Shown: positions 1 to 6,489, counted from the first letter of the stretch. The stretch is 8,400 nt of DNA from a bacterium (GCA_018903015.1 JAHIPR010000127.1:1-8400); one strand, 5' to 3'. The notes: generated by a model from the letters alone, not told the origin. Made by a program: numbers and translations.

Positions 1-7
1 TAATAGG

Positions 8-13
8 TTCTCC
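8..13 (-). promoter_or_regulatory. Probable ribosome binding site for a gene beyond the left edge
   Basis: On the minus strand this reads GGAGAA, a good Shine-Dalgarno match. It is followed by CCTATTA, which runs to the window edge, so a start codon beginning at position 1 or slightly further left would have normal spacing. It forms half of a perfect 12-base palindrome, TTCTCCGGAGAA (8-19), so the site could pair with the bases just before it. The gene itself is not visible, so this is inferred from the site and the candidate promoter behind it. Confidence 0.35.
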
Positions 14-67
14 GGAGAATTTTATATTTTTTTTCAATTTTACAACGTCCTATAATATATCTTATGT

Positions 68-96
68 ATAGTAATATTATTTTTTATAATTGTCTA
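68..96 (-). promoter_or_regulatory. Candidate sigma-A type promoter reading left
   Basis: On the minus strand a -35-like TAGACA (91-96) is followed by 17 bases and then a -10-like TACTAT (68-73). TAGACA matches the TTGACA consensus at five of six positions and TACTAT matches TATAAT at four of six, with ideal spacing. Transcription would begin near position 60 and give a leader of roughly 60 bases before the ribosome-binding-site-like GGAGAA at 8-13. Chance matches are common in such AT-rich DNA, so confidence is limited. Confidence 0.3.
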
Positions 97-111
97 TTGT
101 TTTCTTTTTAT

Positions 112-237
112 TTATGTTTATTTAAGCAAAACCTAATAATAAAGTAAACCATTTCTTTTAACTTCTATTCTAATTAATAATAGTAATTTGTTCATTTTAA
201 ATACGTATGGTTGCGGTTTTCAATTATGTTTATTTAA
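112..237. repeat. 14-base direct repeat, two copies 112 bases apart
   Basis: The sequence TTATGTTTATTTAA occurs identically at 112-125 and 224-237. On the minus strand it reads TTAAATAAACATAA. The second copy runs into the 22-base palindrome at 229-250. A related sequence, AAGTAAACATAA, lies upstream of lctP at 2120-2131. The copies could be binding sites for one regulator, but low sequence complexity makes a chance origin possible. Confidence 0.4.
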
Positions 238-250
238 CCGGTTAAATAAA
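229..250. promoter_or_regulatory. Perfect 22-base palindrome, possible operator
   Basis: The two 11-base arms TTTATTTAACC and GGTTAAATAAA are exact reverse complements with no spacer. The core TTTAACCGGTTAAA, with a central CG, resembles operators of LacI-family regulators, whose sites are short palindromes centred on CG. It is not followed by a T-run on the minus strand and has no loop, so it fits a protein-binding site better than a terminator. No regulator gene is in the window. Part of it overlaps the Mth938-like stretch at 234-287, which offers a competing explanation for one arm. Confidence 0.45.
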
Positions 251-287
251 AAGCAGCAATTCCTTTTTTATTTGGGTAAATATGAGA
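234..287 (-). pseudogene. Possible remnant of an Mth938-domain gene 3' end
   Basis: The minus strand between an in-frame stop (288-290) and a TAA stop (234-236) reads SHIYPNKKGIAAFYLTG. Its end resembles the C-terminus of the intact Mth938-domain protein encoded at 2189-2527, which ends KKNVVAAFHLTC. In the last 24 bases including the stop codon the two DNA sequences differ at four positions, two of them in third codon positions. There is no start codon and the similarity fades upstream, so if real it is a broken fragment. It is short and AT-rich and overlaps a palindrome, so coincidence is a serious alternative. Confidence 0.25.
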
Positions 288-341
288 CTACCCTACTAAA
301 ATAATTTATATAGTGAAGTAAACTCTTATAACTACAATTCA

Positions 342-1991
342 TCACATAAATAATGCTACAATAATCCAAGTTGCAGCTCCAGCTAGCAATCCATACATTA
401 TGGAAATTAATAAATTATTTTTAATAACTAACCCTTCTTTTCCAATTAATCCTACCGTACTCAAAACAGCAACTACATTATGAACACAGATCATATTTCC
501 TGCAGCCCCACCAACGGCTTGCAAAGACAAAACAGGAATTACCGATAAACCAGCCTCTTTTGCTGTACTATACTGAAAAGCACTAAACATAATATCAGAT
601 ACTGTATTACTACCAGCAATAAAAGCACCTGATATCCCTACCAAGGAAGCTGTTAGATACCATATTGAACCAAATAATATAGCTGCTTCTTTAGCCATTA
701 CCAGCATCATAGAATCTGTACCAGCTGCTTCACCTGAATTTATCATGATATAAGTTAGGCCTAAAGCGAAAAACAATGCTATTGCTGCCGGTGTAATAGT
801 TTTGAAAGTAGCTCTCCATGCTTCTCCAACCTTGTTTTTTTTAAGCCCATGCATTCCAGGAATAAGTAAAGCTACAAAAATAAAAGGGAAAACTCCAGGA
901 TTATACAAAGGAGTTATTCCTCTACTTATACTTGTTCCAAAAATATTTTTCCATGCTATACTCCAAGATTTTAAAATAGGAGTTAACCCGAATATTTGTA
1001 AACGTCCTATTAGTAATATTAAAGCAATTAATACATAGGGTAGCCAAGCTTTAAAAATACTTAACTCTTGGGTTTTAGAAGTCCCCTTCTGTTCTACTTT
1101 TAGTACACCTTCCCAATCAGAGCTCCATTTATCACGAGAAGGAAAATCCCATGTTTCTTTGGGAACTAAAAAACCTTTTGAAACTGCATAAACAAAAATT
1201 GGTATAGAGATCAGAGCACCCAGAAGCGACGGAAGTTCGGGCCCAATAAAATTTGCAATTAAAACATATGGTACTGTAAATACAAGACTTGCAAATAGCG
1301 TTAACGGCCAAATTTGCAGACCTTTTCTATAAGATCCTTCTGCTATTTTAGTCATTACAGAAACAATCACCAAAGGTATAAAAAAACCAACTAAAAGATG
1401 AAGTATCGCTGTAAATCCTCCAATATCAAGGATTAATTTACTAAAATCTATACCATCAGCAGTAACCATATCTTTAATAGGAGCAAAACCACCCCAAATT
1501 GGAATACCCACCGCTCCAAAGGAAACAGGGGTACTATTTGCTATTAAAGCACAAATAGCGGCAATTAATGGCGGAAAGCCCATACCTACTAATAATGGGG
1601 CAGCTACAGCTGCAGGTGTTCCGAAACCAGCAGCCCCCTCAAAAAAAGCTCCCATAAACCAAGCAATAATAAGTACTTGAATTCTTCTATCTTTAGATAT
1701 TAATGACATAGAAGAAGAAATTACATCTACTCCACCGCTTCTTCTCATAATTTGCAATATTAAAATAGCACCAAAGACTATAATCAATATATCCAGAGCA
1801 TTAACTGCTCCTGCACCTATTGCTCCCATTATCCACCTAAAGGGCATTTTCCAAGCTGTTACTGCAATTATAATAGCGGCAATCCAGCCTAAAGGCATTG
1901 CTTTTGTCGCAGGCCAACTGTATCTAACCATTAATATAAATACTAATGCAATAGGAATTACAGCAAATATTGCTGATAAACCTAAATTCAT
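342..1991 (-). CDS. lctP: L-lactate permease (LctP family)
   Basis: This 549-residue protein has the length and hydrophobic pattern of the LctP/LldP lactate permease family, which imports L-lactate (and often glycolate) with a cation across the cytoplasmic membrane through 12-14 helices. Family hallmarks are visible: [11 protein letters not shown] at about residues 118-128, [14 protein letters not shown] at 152-165, GSNTVSD at 460-466 and [17 protein letters not shown] at 492-508. A soluble, charged loop near residues 279-312 separates two membrane blocks. The ATG at 1991 has a good ribosome binding site (AAGGAG, 8 bases upstream). A 197-base gap separates it from the Mth938-domain gene upstream, enough for its own promoter, though no clear one is visible. 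No lactate dehydrogenase or lactate-utilisation gene is present here; one could lie beyond the left edge. Family assignment is firm; the exact substrate and coupling ion are inferred. Confidence 0.95.
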   Translation of the reverse strand: MNLGLSAIFAVIPIALVFILMVRYSWPATKAMPLGWIAAIIIAVTAWKMPFRWIMGAIGAGAVNALDILIIVFGAILILQIMRRSGGVDVISSSMSLISKDRRIQVLIIAWFMGAFFEGAAGFGTPAAVAAPLLVGMGFPPLIAAICALIANSTPVSFGAVGIPIWGGFAPIKDMVTADGIDFSKLILDIGGFTAILHLLVGFFIPLVIVSVMTKIAEGSYRKGLQIWPLTLFASLVFTVPYVLIANFIGPELPSLLGALISIPIFVYAVSKGFLVPKETWDFPSRDKWSSDWEGVLKVEQKGTSKTQELSIFKAWLPYVLIALILLIGRLQIFGLTPILKSWSIAWKNIFGTSISRGITPLYNPGVFPFIFVALLIPGMHGLKKNKVGEAWRATFKTITPAAIALFFALGLTYIMINSGEAAGTDSMMLVMAKEAAILFGSIWYLTASLVGISGAFIAGSNTVSDIMFSAFQYSTAKEAGLSVIPVLSLQAVGGAAGNMICVHNVVAVLSTVGLIGKEGLVIKNNLLISIMYGLLAGAATWIIVALFM

Positions 1992-2030
1992 AATATTTTC
2001 TCCTTGTAAATTGCTTATTTAATCATAAAT

Positions 2031-2055
2031 TTTTTTAAGAGAACCTCTTTAAAAA
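2031..2055. repeat. Inverted repeat in the lctP leader
   Basis: The plus strand carries AAGAG (2037-2041), a 3-base spacer and CTCTT (2045-2049). One mismatch further out, T5 (2031-2035) pairs with A5 (2051-2055). It would lie in the untranslated leader of lctP, ending about 40 bases before the start codon. On the minus strand it is followed by A's rather than T's, so it does not look like a terminator. It could be an operator or a weak RNA hairpin. Confidence 0.3.
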
Positions 2056-2073
2056 CTTATTTTAATTAATAAA

Positions 2074-2090
2074 CCCCCTACTCTGCCCCC
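2074..2090 (-). promoter_or_regulatory. Paired G5 tracts upstream of lctP
   Basis: On the minus strand this reads GGGGG-CAGAGTA-GGGGG, two five-base G tracts 12 bases apart, about 85-100 bases before the lctP start. It stands out against very AT-rich surroundings. A direct repeat of this sort could be a tandem protein-binding site. The function is unknown and no transcription start could be placed. Confidence 0.2.
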
Positions 2091-2188
2091 GATGTACGTT
2101 CTTAACTGCGTGTAGTTTCAAGTAAACATAAAGGTATAAAATGCAGTTGTTTGCTGTAGTATCACAGTACTAAGTATTAGATTGTTTG

Positions 2189-2527
2189 TTAGCAGGTTAA
2201 ATGAAAAGCTGCGACAACATTTTTCTTTTGTTGAAGTGTATTATATTCATCGCTAGCATCTTTTGTCTTTTTAATGATGACTTCAATATTTTTTGATTCT
2301 AAATATTTAATTAATTCTACGGGCACTCTCATTAAACCATAATATCCGGTTCCAATGATTAATACTTCAAGTTTATTATCTAAGATTTCCTTTATATCTT
2401 CGATGCAGAGATTGTGGCCTTCTTTTCGCCACCATTTATCATCGATTCTATTCATATAAATAATAAGATCAGAATGATATTCTTTACTATTAATTGTTAT
2501 TTTCCCAAAATTATATGATTCTATCAT
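2189..2527 (-). CDS. Mth938-domain protein
   Basis: This 112-residue protein fits the Mth938/DUF498 family, small single-domain proteins related to human AAMDC and to the complex I assembly factor NDUFAF3. Family features are WWRKEGHNL at residues 32-40, the glycine-rich LIIGTGYYGLMRV at 56-68 and the conserved ending AAFHLTC. No catalytic residues are known for bacterial members, and its role is unassigned. The ATG at 2527 is preceded by a moderate ribosome binding site (GGGGA, 7 bases upstream). It follows the Memo-family gene by 122 bases and precedes lctP by 197 bases, both on the same strand. It has no signal peptide or membrane segment, so it should be cytoplasmic. A possible broken copy of its 3' end lies on the far side of lctP (234-287). 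Confidence 0.85.
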   Translation of the reverse strand: MIESYNFGKITINSKEYHSDLIIYMNRIDDKWWRKEGHNLCIEDIKEILDNKLEVLIIGTGYYGLMRVPVELIKYLESKNIEVIIKKTKDASDEYNTLQQKKNVVAAFHLTC

Positions 2528-2649
2528 TTTAATTTCCCCGATATTTATAATAATTTTGCATTAAGGTTAATTCATTTATGTTTGTAAGTTTTATAGCCCT
2601 ATATTGCTAGTAATATGTCTTGGAACAAAATTTTTAATTTATTTCTCTC

Positions 2650-3507
2650 TTATTTTCTTATTACTATAGAAGCATAACCAACTACCTGATCATACATTCC
2701 CGAAACATCTCCCGAAGTAGCATATTTTAGCAATTCTGCTTTTTTTGCTCCTAATGCTTCACAAACAATAAGCATTACAGTAATCGGGCCAGGGCCACAC
2801 ATAGTTAAATTCTGTCTATAAATTATATCGTATAGTTTCTTAGGATTGAATTCGAGAATGGCATTTATTGCTTGTTTATCAATGTTTTCAGCATATTCTT
2901 GTGGTTCATAGTGGGTAAAGTCTGAGCTAGCAATTATTAAAACGTTTTTATCAATTACAGAAGAACAAATCGATTGGGCAATTTCTATATCTGTATTAAT
3001 ATCCTGACGAGTCATGCAAATTGGTATAAATTTAATACTTTTAACGAAAATATATTGAATAAAGGGTAACTGGACTTCTATGGAATGTTCAAACTGATGA
3101 GCTTTTTTATCCATTTTAATTTTTTTAGAGTTTTTCAAAATGTTTTCTGCAATTTCCGTATCAATTTCTAATTCTCCTAAAGGTGTTTCCCACTTTCCTT
3201 CCACCATAATAGAAATGTCTTCTCCAAAGCCGCGATGATTGGGACCTAATACAATAATAGTGTCGGGTTTACCATCTAAAGCAATTTTATAAAAACCGTT
3301 AGCCGCAACAGGTCCCGAATACATATAGCCTGCATGTGGACTAATTAATCCAATGATATTGTTTTCTTTTTTGGTATTTACCAGAGGTATTTTACCAGGT
3401 CCTATTCTATGTAAAAAACAATTTTCAATCTGTATATTTAAAGATTTTGAATCGCCAGCGTAAAAACTACCTGCGACGGCAGGTCTTCTTAAATTTAACT
3501 CAGTCAT
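2650..3507 (-). CDS. Memo-family protein (AmmeMemoRadiSam system protein B)
   Basis: This 285-residue cytoplasmic protein is a full-length member of the Memo family, which is structurally related to LigB-type non-haem iron dioxygenases. It opens with the typical RRPAVAGSFY (residues 7-16), followed by ISPHAGYMYSGP (His58), LGPNHRG (His91), FEHSIEVQLPF (His141), SSDFTHY (Asp196, His199) and MCGPGP (Cys237). His58, His91 and Cys237 correspond in motif to the metal-binding His, His and Cys of human MEMO1. In many prokaryotes this protein is encoded with an AMMECR1-domain protein and a radical SAM enzyme; neither is in this window. The ATG at 3507 has a very strong ribosome binding site (GAGGAGG). 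The gene follows the NHL/TPR gene by 63 bases. The substrate is unknown; dioxygenase activity should not be assumed. Confidence 0.92.
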   Translation of the reverse strand: MTELNLRRPAVAGSFYAGDSKSLNIQIENCFLHRIGPGKIPLVNTKKENNIIGLISPHAGYMYSGPVAANGFYKIALDGKPDTIIVLGPNHRGFGEDISIMVEGKWETPLGELEIDTEIAENILKNSKKIKMDKKAHQFEHSIEVQLPFIQYIFVKSIKFIPICMTRQDINTDIEIAQSICSSVIDKNVLIIASSDFTHYEPQEYAENIDKQAINAILEFNPKKLYDIIYRQNLTMCGPGPITVMLIVCEALGAKKAELLKYATSGDVSGMYDQVVGYASIVIRK

Positions 3508-3531
3508 AAACCTACCTCCTCTACTCTTTTA

Positions 3532-3564
3532 AAAACATAACTTTACTAAGTGCTTTCAAGTTAT
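3532..3564 (-). terminator. Possible weak hairpin terminator after the NHL/TPR gene
   Basis: On the minus strand ATAACTT (3558-3564) and AAGTTAT (3537-3543) form a perfect 7-base stem with a 14-base loop, followed by G and five T's. It lies between the stop of the NHL/TPR gene and the strong ribosome binding site of the Memo gene. The stem has only one G-C pair and the loop is long, so termination would be weak or partial. Confidence 0.25.
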
Positions 3565-3570
3565 TTAGGA

Positions 3571-4995
3571 TTAAAATCTTTCTCTTTTAGAATGTCGACT
3601 ACTTTTTTTCATCTTTCTTATTTTTGGTAATAATATTATAAAAATTATTAATATGATTAAGGATATAAAGGCTACTCTAAAATAAGTTGAATAAAATAAA
3701 TATTTAGCATAAGATAAATAATATCTTTTTTTGGCTGATGGATAATTGGGACTTATATCCAATACTTCCTTAAATTCTCTGGATGCATCTTTAAAAAGTG
3801 ATTTTTTTTCATCATCTACAGCTAAATTAAATTGGGCATCAATAATTTTTAATTTTAATTTTTGATCATCCGGGTGGACTTTTTGAAGATAGTTATAAGT
3901 TTCGATAGCTTCTTTCCATTGTTTATTTTCATAAAAAGCAATGGCAATTCCTTCCCGAGCATTGGTATTTGAAGGATCTATAGAAATAACCTGTTCATAT
4001 TCTAATATTGCTTCCCCCCAATTCTTTTCTTCGCTATATTTATCGCCTAAATTACTGTGAATAACTATTTGGGATACGCAAAATTTTACAATTCTATTAT
4101 TTCCGGCATCGGCAACATAAATATAATCCCTGTTATCTATAACAATTCCTTCAGGGTAATTTAAATTAATTTTATCCGACTCATTACCAAATTCTAATTC
4201 GAAATTATCATCTTTATCATATTTTACTACTTTTCCGTTTTTGTAATCAGTGATATATATATTATTTTTTGAATCAAAAGCAATATATCTTGTGCCGTTA
4301 AACTGACCAAACTCACTTCCGCTTTCTCCAAATTTTCTTAAAAATATGCCTTCTTTACTAAATACCTGTACCTGGTCATGGAAAGTGTCGGCAACAACCA
4401 TATTTCCTTCCTTATCAAAAGCAATTCCTCTTGGGTAATAAAATTCACCGTCTCCCATACCTTCTTTCCCGAATTGTTTGATATACTCTAAAGTAGGAGA
4501 AAATATTTGTATCCTGCTATTTCCCGTATCTACAATATAAATATTATCATCTTTATCTATGGCAATACCTCTTGGATTAGAAAATTCACCCGGGCCATTA
4601 CCTTCTTTCCCGGTCATCTGTAAGGATTTACCTTCCGGTGATATTTTATGGATTCTATGGTTAAATTGTTCTACTATGATTATATTTCCGTTACTATCCA
4701 GAGCCAAGCCTACCGGGCCATCAAGTTTTAACGCATCTTCCCCTTCTCCATCCGGAATTACCTTTAGTAATCTTCCATCAGAGCTGAATTTTTGTATACG
4801 GTCATTTTCCCAATCAGATACATACAAATTATTATCTTTATCGAGTGCCAGGCAAACCGGATAATTAAATTCACCTGCCCTGTTACCATATTCACCAAAA
4901 GTTAATATAGTGATATAATTAGTATCTGAAGCAGCAGCGACAATGGATGAAAAAGCGAGTAATATTATTGAAATAAATATAAAATATTTTTTCAT
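3571..4995 (-). CDS. Membrane-anchored NHL-repeat and TPR protein
   Basis: This 474-residue protein has four visible parts. A signal peptide covers residues 1 to about 22 (MKKYFIFISIILLAF, cleavage likely near AAA-SD). Six NHL repeats lie at about 27-70, 84-117, 128-165, 173-212, 220-259 and 270-305, with the recurring pattern GEF-x-P-x-G-IA-D-x-N-IY-D-x-N-RI. TPR-like helices follow at about 313-420, e.g. WGEAILEYEQVISIDP and WKEAIETYNYLQKVHP. A single membrane helix spans about 438-456, with a strongly basic tail (KIRKMKKSSRHSKRERF). The expected topology puts the NHL propeller and TPR outside the cytoplasm and the tail inside. NHL propellers and TPRs usually bind proteins or polymers; the ligand is unknown. 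The ATG at 4995 has an AAGG site 8 bases upstream, and the gene starts 30 bases after plsC, so the two are probably cotranscribed. Confidence 0.9.
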   Translation of the reverse strand: MKKYFIFISIILLAFSSIVAAASDTNYITILTFGEYGNRAGEFNYPVCLALDKDNNLYVSDWENDRIQKFSSDGRLLKVIPDGEGEDALKLDGPVGLALDSNGNIIIVEQFNHRIHKISPEGKSLQMTGKEGNGPGEFSNPRGIAIDKDDNIYIVDTGNSRIQIFSPTLEYIKQFGKEGMGDGEFYYPRGIAFDKEGNMVVADTFHDQVQVFSKEGIFLRKFGESGSEFGQFNGTRYIAFDSKNNIYITDYKNGKVVKYDKDDNFELEFGNESDKINLNYPEGIVIDNRDYIYVADAGNNRIVKFCVSQIVIHSNLGDKYSEEKNWGEAILEYEQVISIDPSNTNAREGIAIAFYENKQWKEAIETYNYLQKVHPDDQKLKLKIIDAQFNLAVDDEKKSLFKDASREFKEVLDISPNYPSAKKRYYLSYAKYLFYSTYFRVAFISLIILIIFIILLPKIRKMKKSSRHSKRERF

Positions 4996-5025
4996 AATTA
5001 CAACCTTTTTATATTAGTATTTTTG

Positions 5026-5640
5026 CTAATTATTTATTTTAGATAATTCCTTGATTTTTTCACTTAACAAATTTAGTGACTCATCTTGATATTCTTTATT
5101 TTTTGATTGCATCTTTTGAAAAATCTGAGGAGTACCATAATTAGCAATTATTTTATGTTTAAATAGGATGGGAATTTTTTTCCCTTGAGGACATATTTGA
5201 TAAGTGCCAATAATCCCTACCGGTAAAACAGGAACACCTGTCTTCATGGCAATCTTTATTACGCCTAATTTTAATTCCTGTAATTCACCATTTAATGAAC
5301 GTGTGCCCTCTGGAAAAATACCTAATATTTTCCCTTCCTGTAATATCTTTAAGGCTTTTTTAAAAGCAAGTACATCTACATTTTCTCTATCAACTGGAAA
5401 TGCATTTAAGTTTGTAAAAAGATACCTTCCTAAAACACTTTTAAAGGCTTCTTTTTTAGAAATAAAATATATTTCTCTATCTATTGATGCTGCCAAAACA
5501 AACGGGTCAAAAGAGCTTACATGATTTGAAGCAATTATCACAGCGCCATTCTTAGGAATGTTTTCAGCCCCTTTGACTTTCATGCCCCAGAATATTTTTA
5601 ATAATATCCAAGAGATAATTCTAACAATAGAATAAAACAT
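5026..5640 (-). CDS. plsC: 1-acyl-sn-glycerol-3-phosphate acyltransferase (PlsC family)
   Basis: This protein of 204 residues belongs to the lysophosphatidate acyltransferase family, which acylates position 2 of 1-acylglycerol-3-phosphate to make phosphatidic acid at the inner membrane face. The catalytic NHVSSFD (H-x4-D, His40 and Asp45), the AFPVDRE block (80-86), the substrate-binding FPEGTR (109-114) and VPVLPVGI (136-143) are all present, after a hydrophobic N-terminal segment (about 3-19). The ATG at 5640 is chosen because the open frame continuing upstream to 5730 would translate the tRNA-Arg gene, and PlsC similarity begins only at MFYSIVRIISW. The ribosome binding site is weak (TTGAGA). 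The gene starts 31 bases downstream of the tRNA 3' end and ends 30 bases before the NHL/TPR gene. Some family members act on other lysolipids, so the exact acceptor is inferred. Confidence 0.93.
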   Translation of the reverse strand: MFYSIVRIISWILLKIFWGMKVKGAENIPKNGAVIIASNHVSSFDPFVLAASIDREIYFISKKEAFKSVLGRYLFTNLNAFPVDRENVDVLAFKKALKILQEGKILGIFPEGTRSLNGELQELKLGVIKIAMKTGVPVLPVGIIGTYQICPQGKKIPILFKHKIIANYGTPQIFQKMQSKNKEYQDESLNLLSEKIKELSKINN

Positions 5641-5671
5641 ATTATATCTCAACTTATTTATAAAATTTAGG

Positions 5672-5745
5672 TGTGCCCGAGAGGACTTGAACCTCCAATC
5701 TACGGCTCCGGAGGCCGTCGCTTTATCCAATTAAGCCACGGGCAC
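5672..5745 (-). tRNA. tRNA-Arg (CCG)
   Basis: The minus strand folds into a complete 74-base cloverleaf. The acceptor stem is GTGCCCG pairing with CGGGCAC, the D stem GCTT/AAGC has a GG-containing loop, the anticodon stem is ACGGC/GCCGT with loop CTCCGGA, and the T arm is GGAGG-TTCAAGT-CCTCT. The anticodon CCG (5709-5711) reads the arginine codon CGG. The discriminator base is A (5672). The following bases are CCT, so the CCA end is not fully encoded and must be added. The gene begins 3 bases after the stop codon of the phosphoesterase and ends 31 bases before plsC, so it is probably released from a longer mRNA by RNase P and 3' processing, unless it has a promoter inside the upstream gene. 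Confidence 0.97.
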
Positions 5746-5748
5746 ATA

Positions 5749-6483
5749 CTATCTACCATAGCTAAGCCTATCAGCTAAACTCCTGGGTAATCCCGCATTA
5801 ATTATTTTATCTTGTGTTAAATTAACCGGGTAAGAAACGCGATAAATATTAACTGCATTATATTTTAAGTCATAAATCCCATAACTTGTCTGGGGATTAC
5901 CGTCACGAGGTTGGCCAACACTCCCACAATTAATAATATACCTTTTATTCTTACTAATTTCAATATAGCCACCATTGCTAAAATTTATATAATCTATTTG
6001 ATTATTATTTTCATTGAAAGAAAAACATCCTGCTAAATGAGAATGTCCTACAAAATATATTTTAAAAACAAATTTACTGAAGATTAAACTTGCGGTATCT
6101 TTATCTAAAATGTATTCTAATAATGGATTTTGAGGACTGCCATGAACTGCATTGACATTATCTTTAAGTTCAATCTTTTTTTCAAGATTTTTTAAGAAAT
6201 TAAGGTTTTCTTTTTTTAATTGAAGAGAAGTCCATAATATTGCAGCCCTCGCAGTATAATTAAAATAATTTATATCTAATTTTCCTACAACTGCAAAATC
6301 GTGATTTCCACCTATACTTCTGCAGTTTAAGTCTTTTATCTTTTCGATACAATAATTGGGGTCGGCGCCGTAACCAACAATATCTCCTAAGCAGATAAAT
6401 TCATTAACTTCTTTAATGTTTTTCAAAACACTGTTTATTGCTTCATAATTACTATGAATATCAGAAATTATCCCAATTTTCAT
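5749..6483 (-). CDS. Calcineurin-like metallophosphoesterase
   Basis: This protein of 244 residues is a single-domain metallophosphoesterase of the COG0639/Metallophos_2 type. Counting from the upstream ATG at 6489 (two residues earlier), the dimetal-site motifs are DIHSN (Asp10, His12), GDIVGYG (Asp36), GNHD (Asn62, His63), VHGS (His116) and GHSH (His149, His151). The GSVGQPRDG motif near 189-197 is typical of this subgroup. Relatives hydrolyse phosphodiesters, nucleotides or phosphoproteins; the substrate cannot be told from sequence. It has no signal peptide and should be cytoplasmic. I chose the start at 6483 because the ribosome binding site AGAAGG (6490-6495) abuts the ATG at 6489 but lies six bases from the one at 6483. 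The stop is 3 bases before tRNA-Arg. It begins 150 bases after the ATPase subunit D gene. Confidence 0.9.
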   Translation of the reverse strand: MKIGIISDIHSNYEAINSVLKNIKEVNEFICLGDIVGYGADPNYCIEKIKDLNCRSIGGNHDFAVVGKLDINYFNYTARAAILWTSLQLKKENLNFLKNLEKKIELKDNVNAVHGSPQNPLLEYILDKDTASLIFSKFVFKIYFVGHSHLAGCFSFNENNNQIDYINFSNGGYIEISKNKRYIINCGSVGQPRDGNPQTSYGIYDLKYNAVNIYRVSYPVNLTQDKIINAGLPRSLADRLSYGR

Positions 6484-6489
6484 TATCAT

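Larger units (their letters stand above)
1..341. other. AT-rich intergenic region left of lctP
   Basis: This stretch has no open reading frame with a recognisable protein. It is very AT-rich and full of stops in all frames. It holds a candidate leftward promoter (68-96), a ribosome-binding-site-like sequence on the minus strand at 8-13, a perfect 22-base palindrome (229-250), a 14-base direct repeat (112-125 and 224-237), and a short peptide-like stretch resembling the C-terminus of the Mth938-domain protein (234-287). I see no convincing GC-rich terminator for lctP on the minus strand. The region therefore looks like the upstream region of a leftward gene that begins at or just outside the window edge, although readthrough from lctP is also possible. 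Confidence 0.6.

Noticed and set aside
5..34. Plus-strand hairpin plus T-run as a terminator
   Set aside because: The stem relies on two G-U pairs and a 4-base loop, and no plus-strand gene is seen; the minus-strand ribosome binding site reading fits the all-minus layout better. It cannot be excluded without the sequence to the left.
802..1038. Plus-strand open frame of 78 residues inside lctP
   Set aside because: It is antisense to a clear permease gene, has no ribosome binding site and no recognisable protein features.
2150..2175. CTGT-N6-ACAG inverted repeat upstream of lctP as an operator
   Set aside because: The arms are only four bases long and match no site I can name, so it is within chance expectation.
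4559..4864. Plus-strand open frame of 101 residues inside the NHL/TPR gene
   Set aside because: It is an antisense shadow of the NHL repeats; its proline- and serine-rich content reflects reverse reading of repeat codons.
4080..4900. Repeated DNA units that might suggest a CRISPR array or tandem repeat
   Set aside because: The periodicity comes from codons of the NHL repeats in a single open frame; the units are diverged and have no spacer structure.
5204..5524. Plus-strand open frame of 106 residues inside plsC
   Set aside because: It is antisense to the conserved acyltransferase motifs and shows no independent coding signs.
5672..5745. tRNA gene as an attachment site for an integrated element
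   Set aside because: No integrase and no repeated copy of the tRNA 3' end are visible, and the flanking genes are ordinary housekeeping types.
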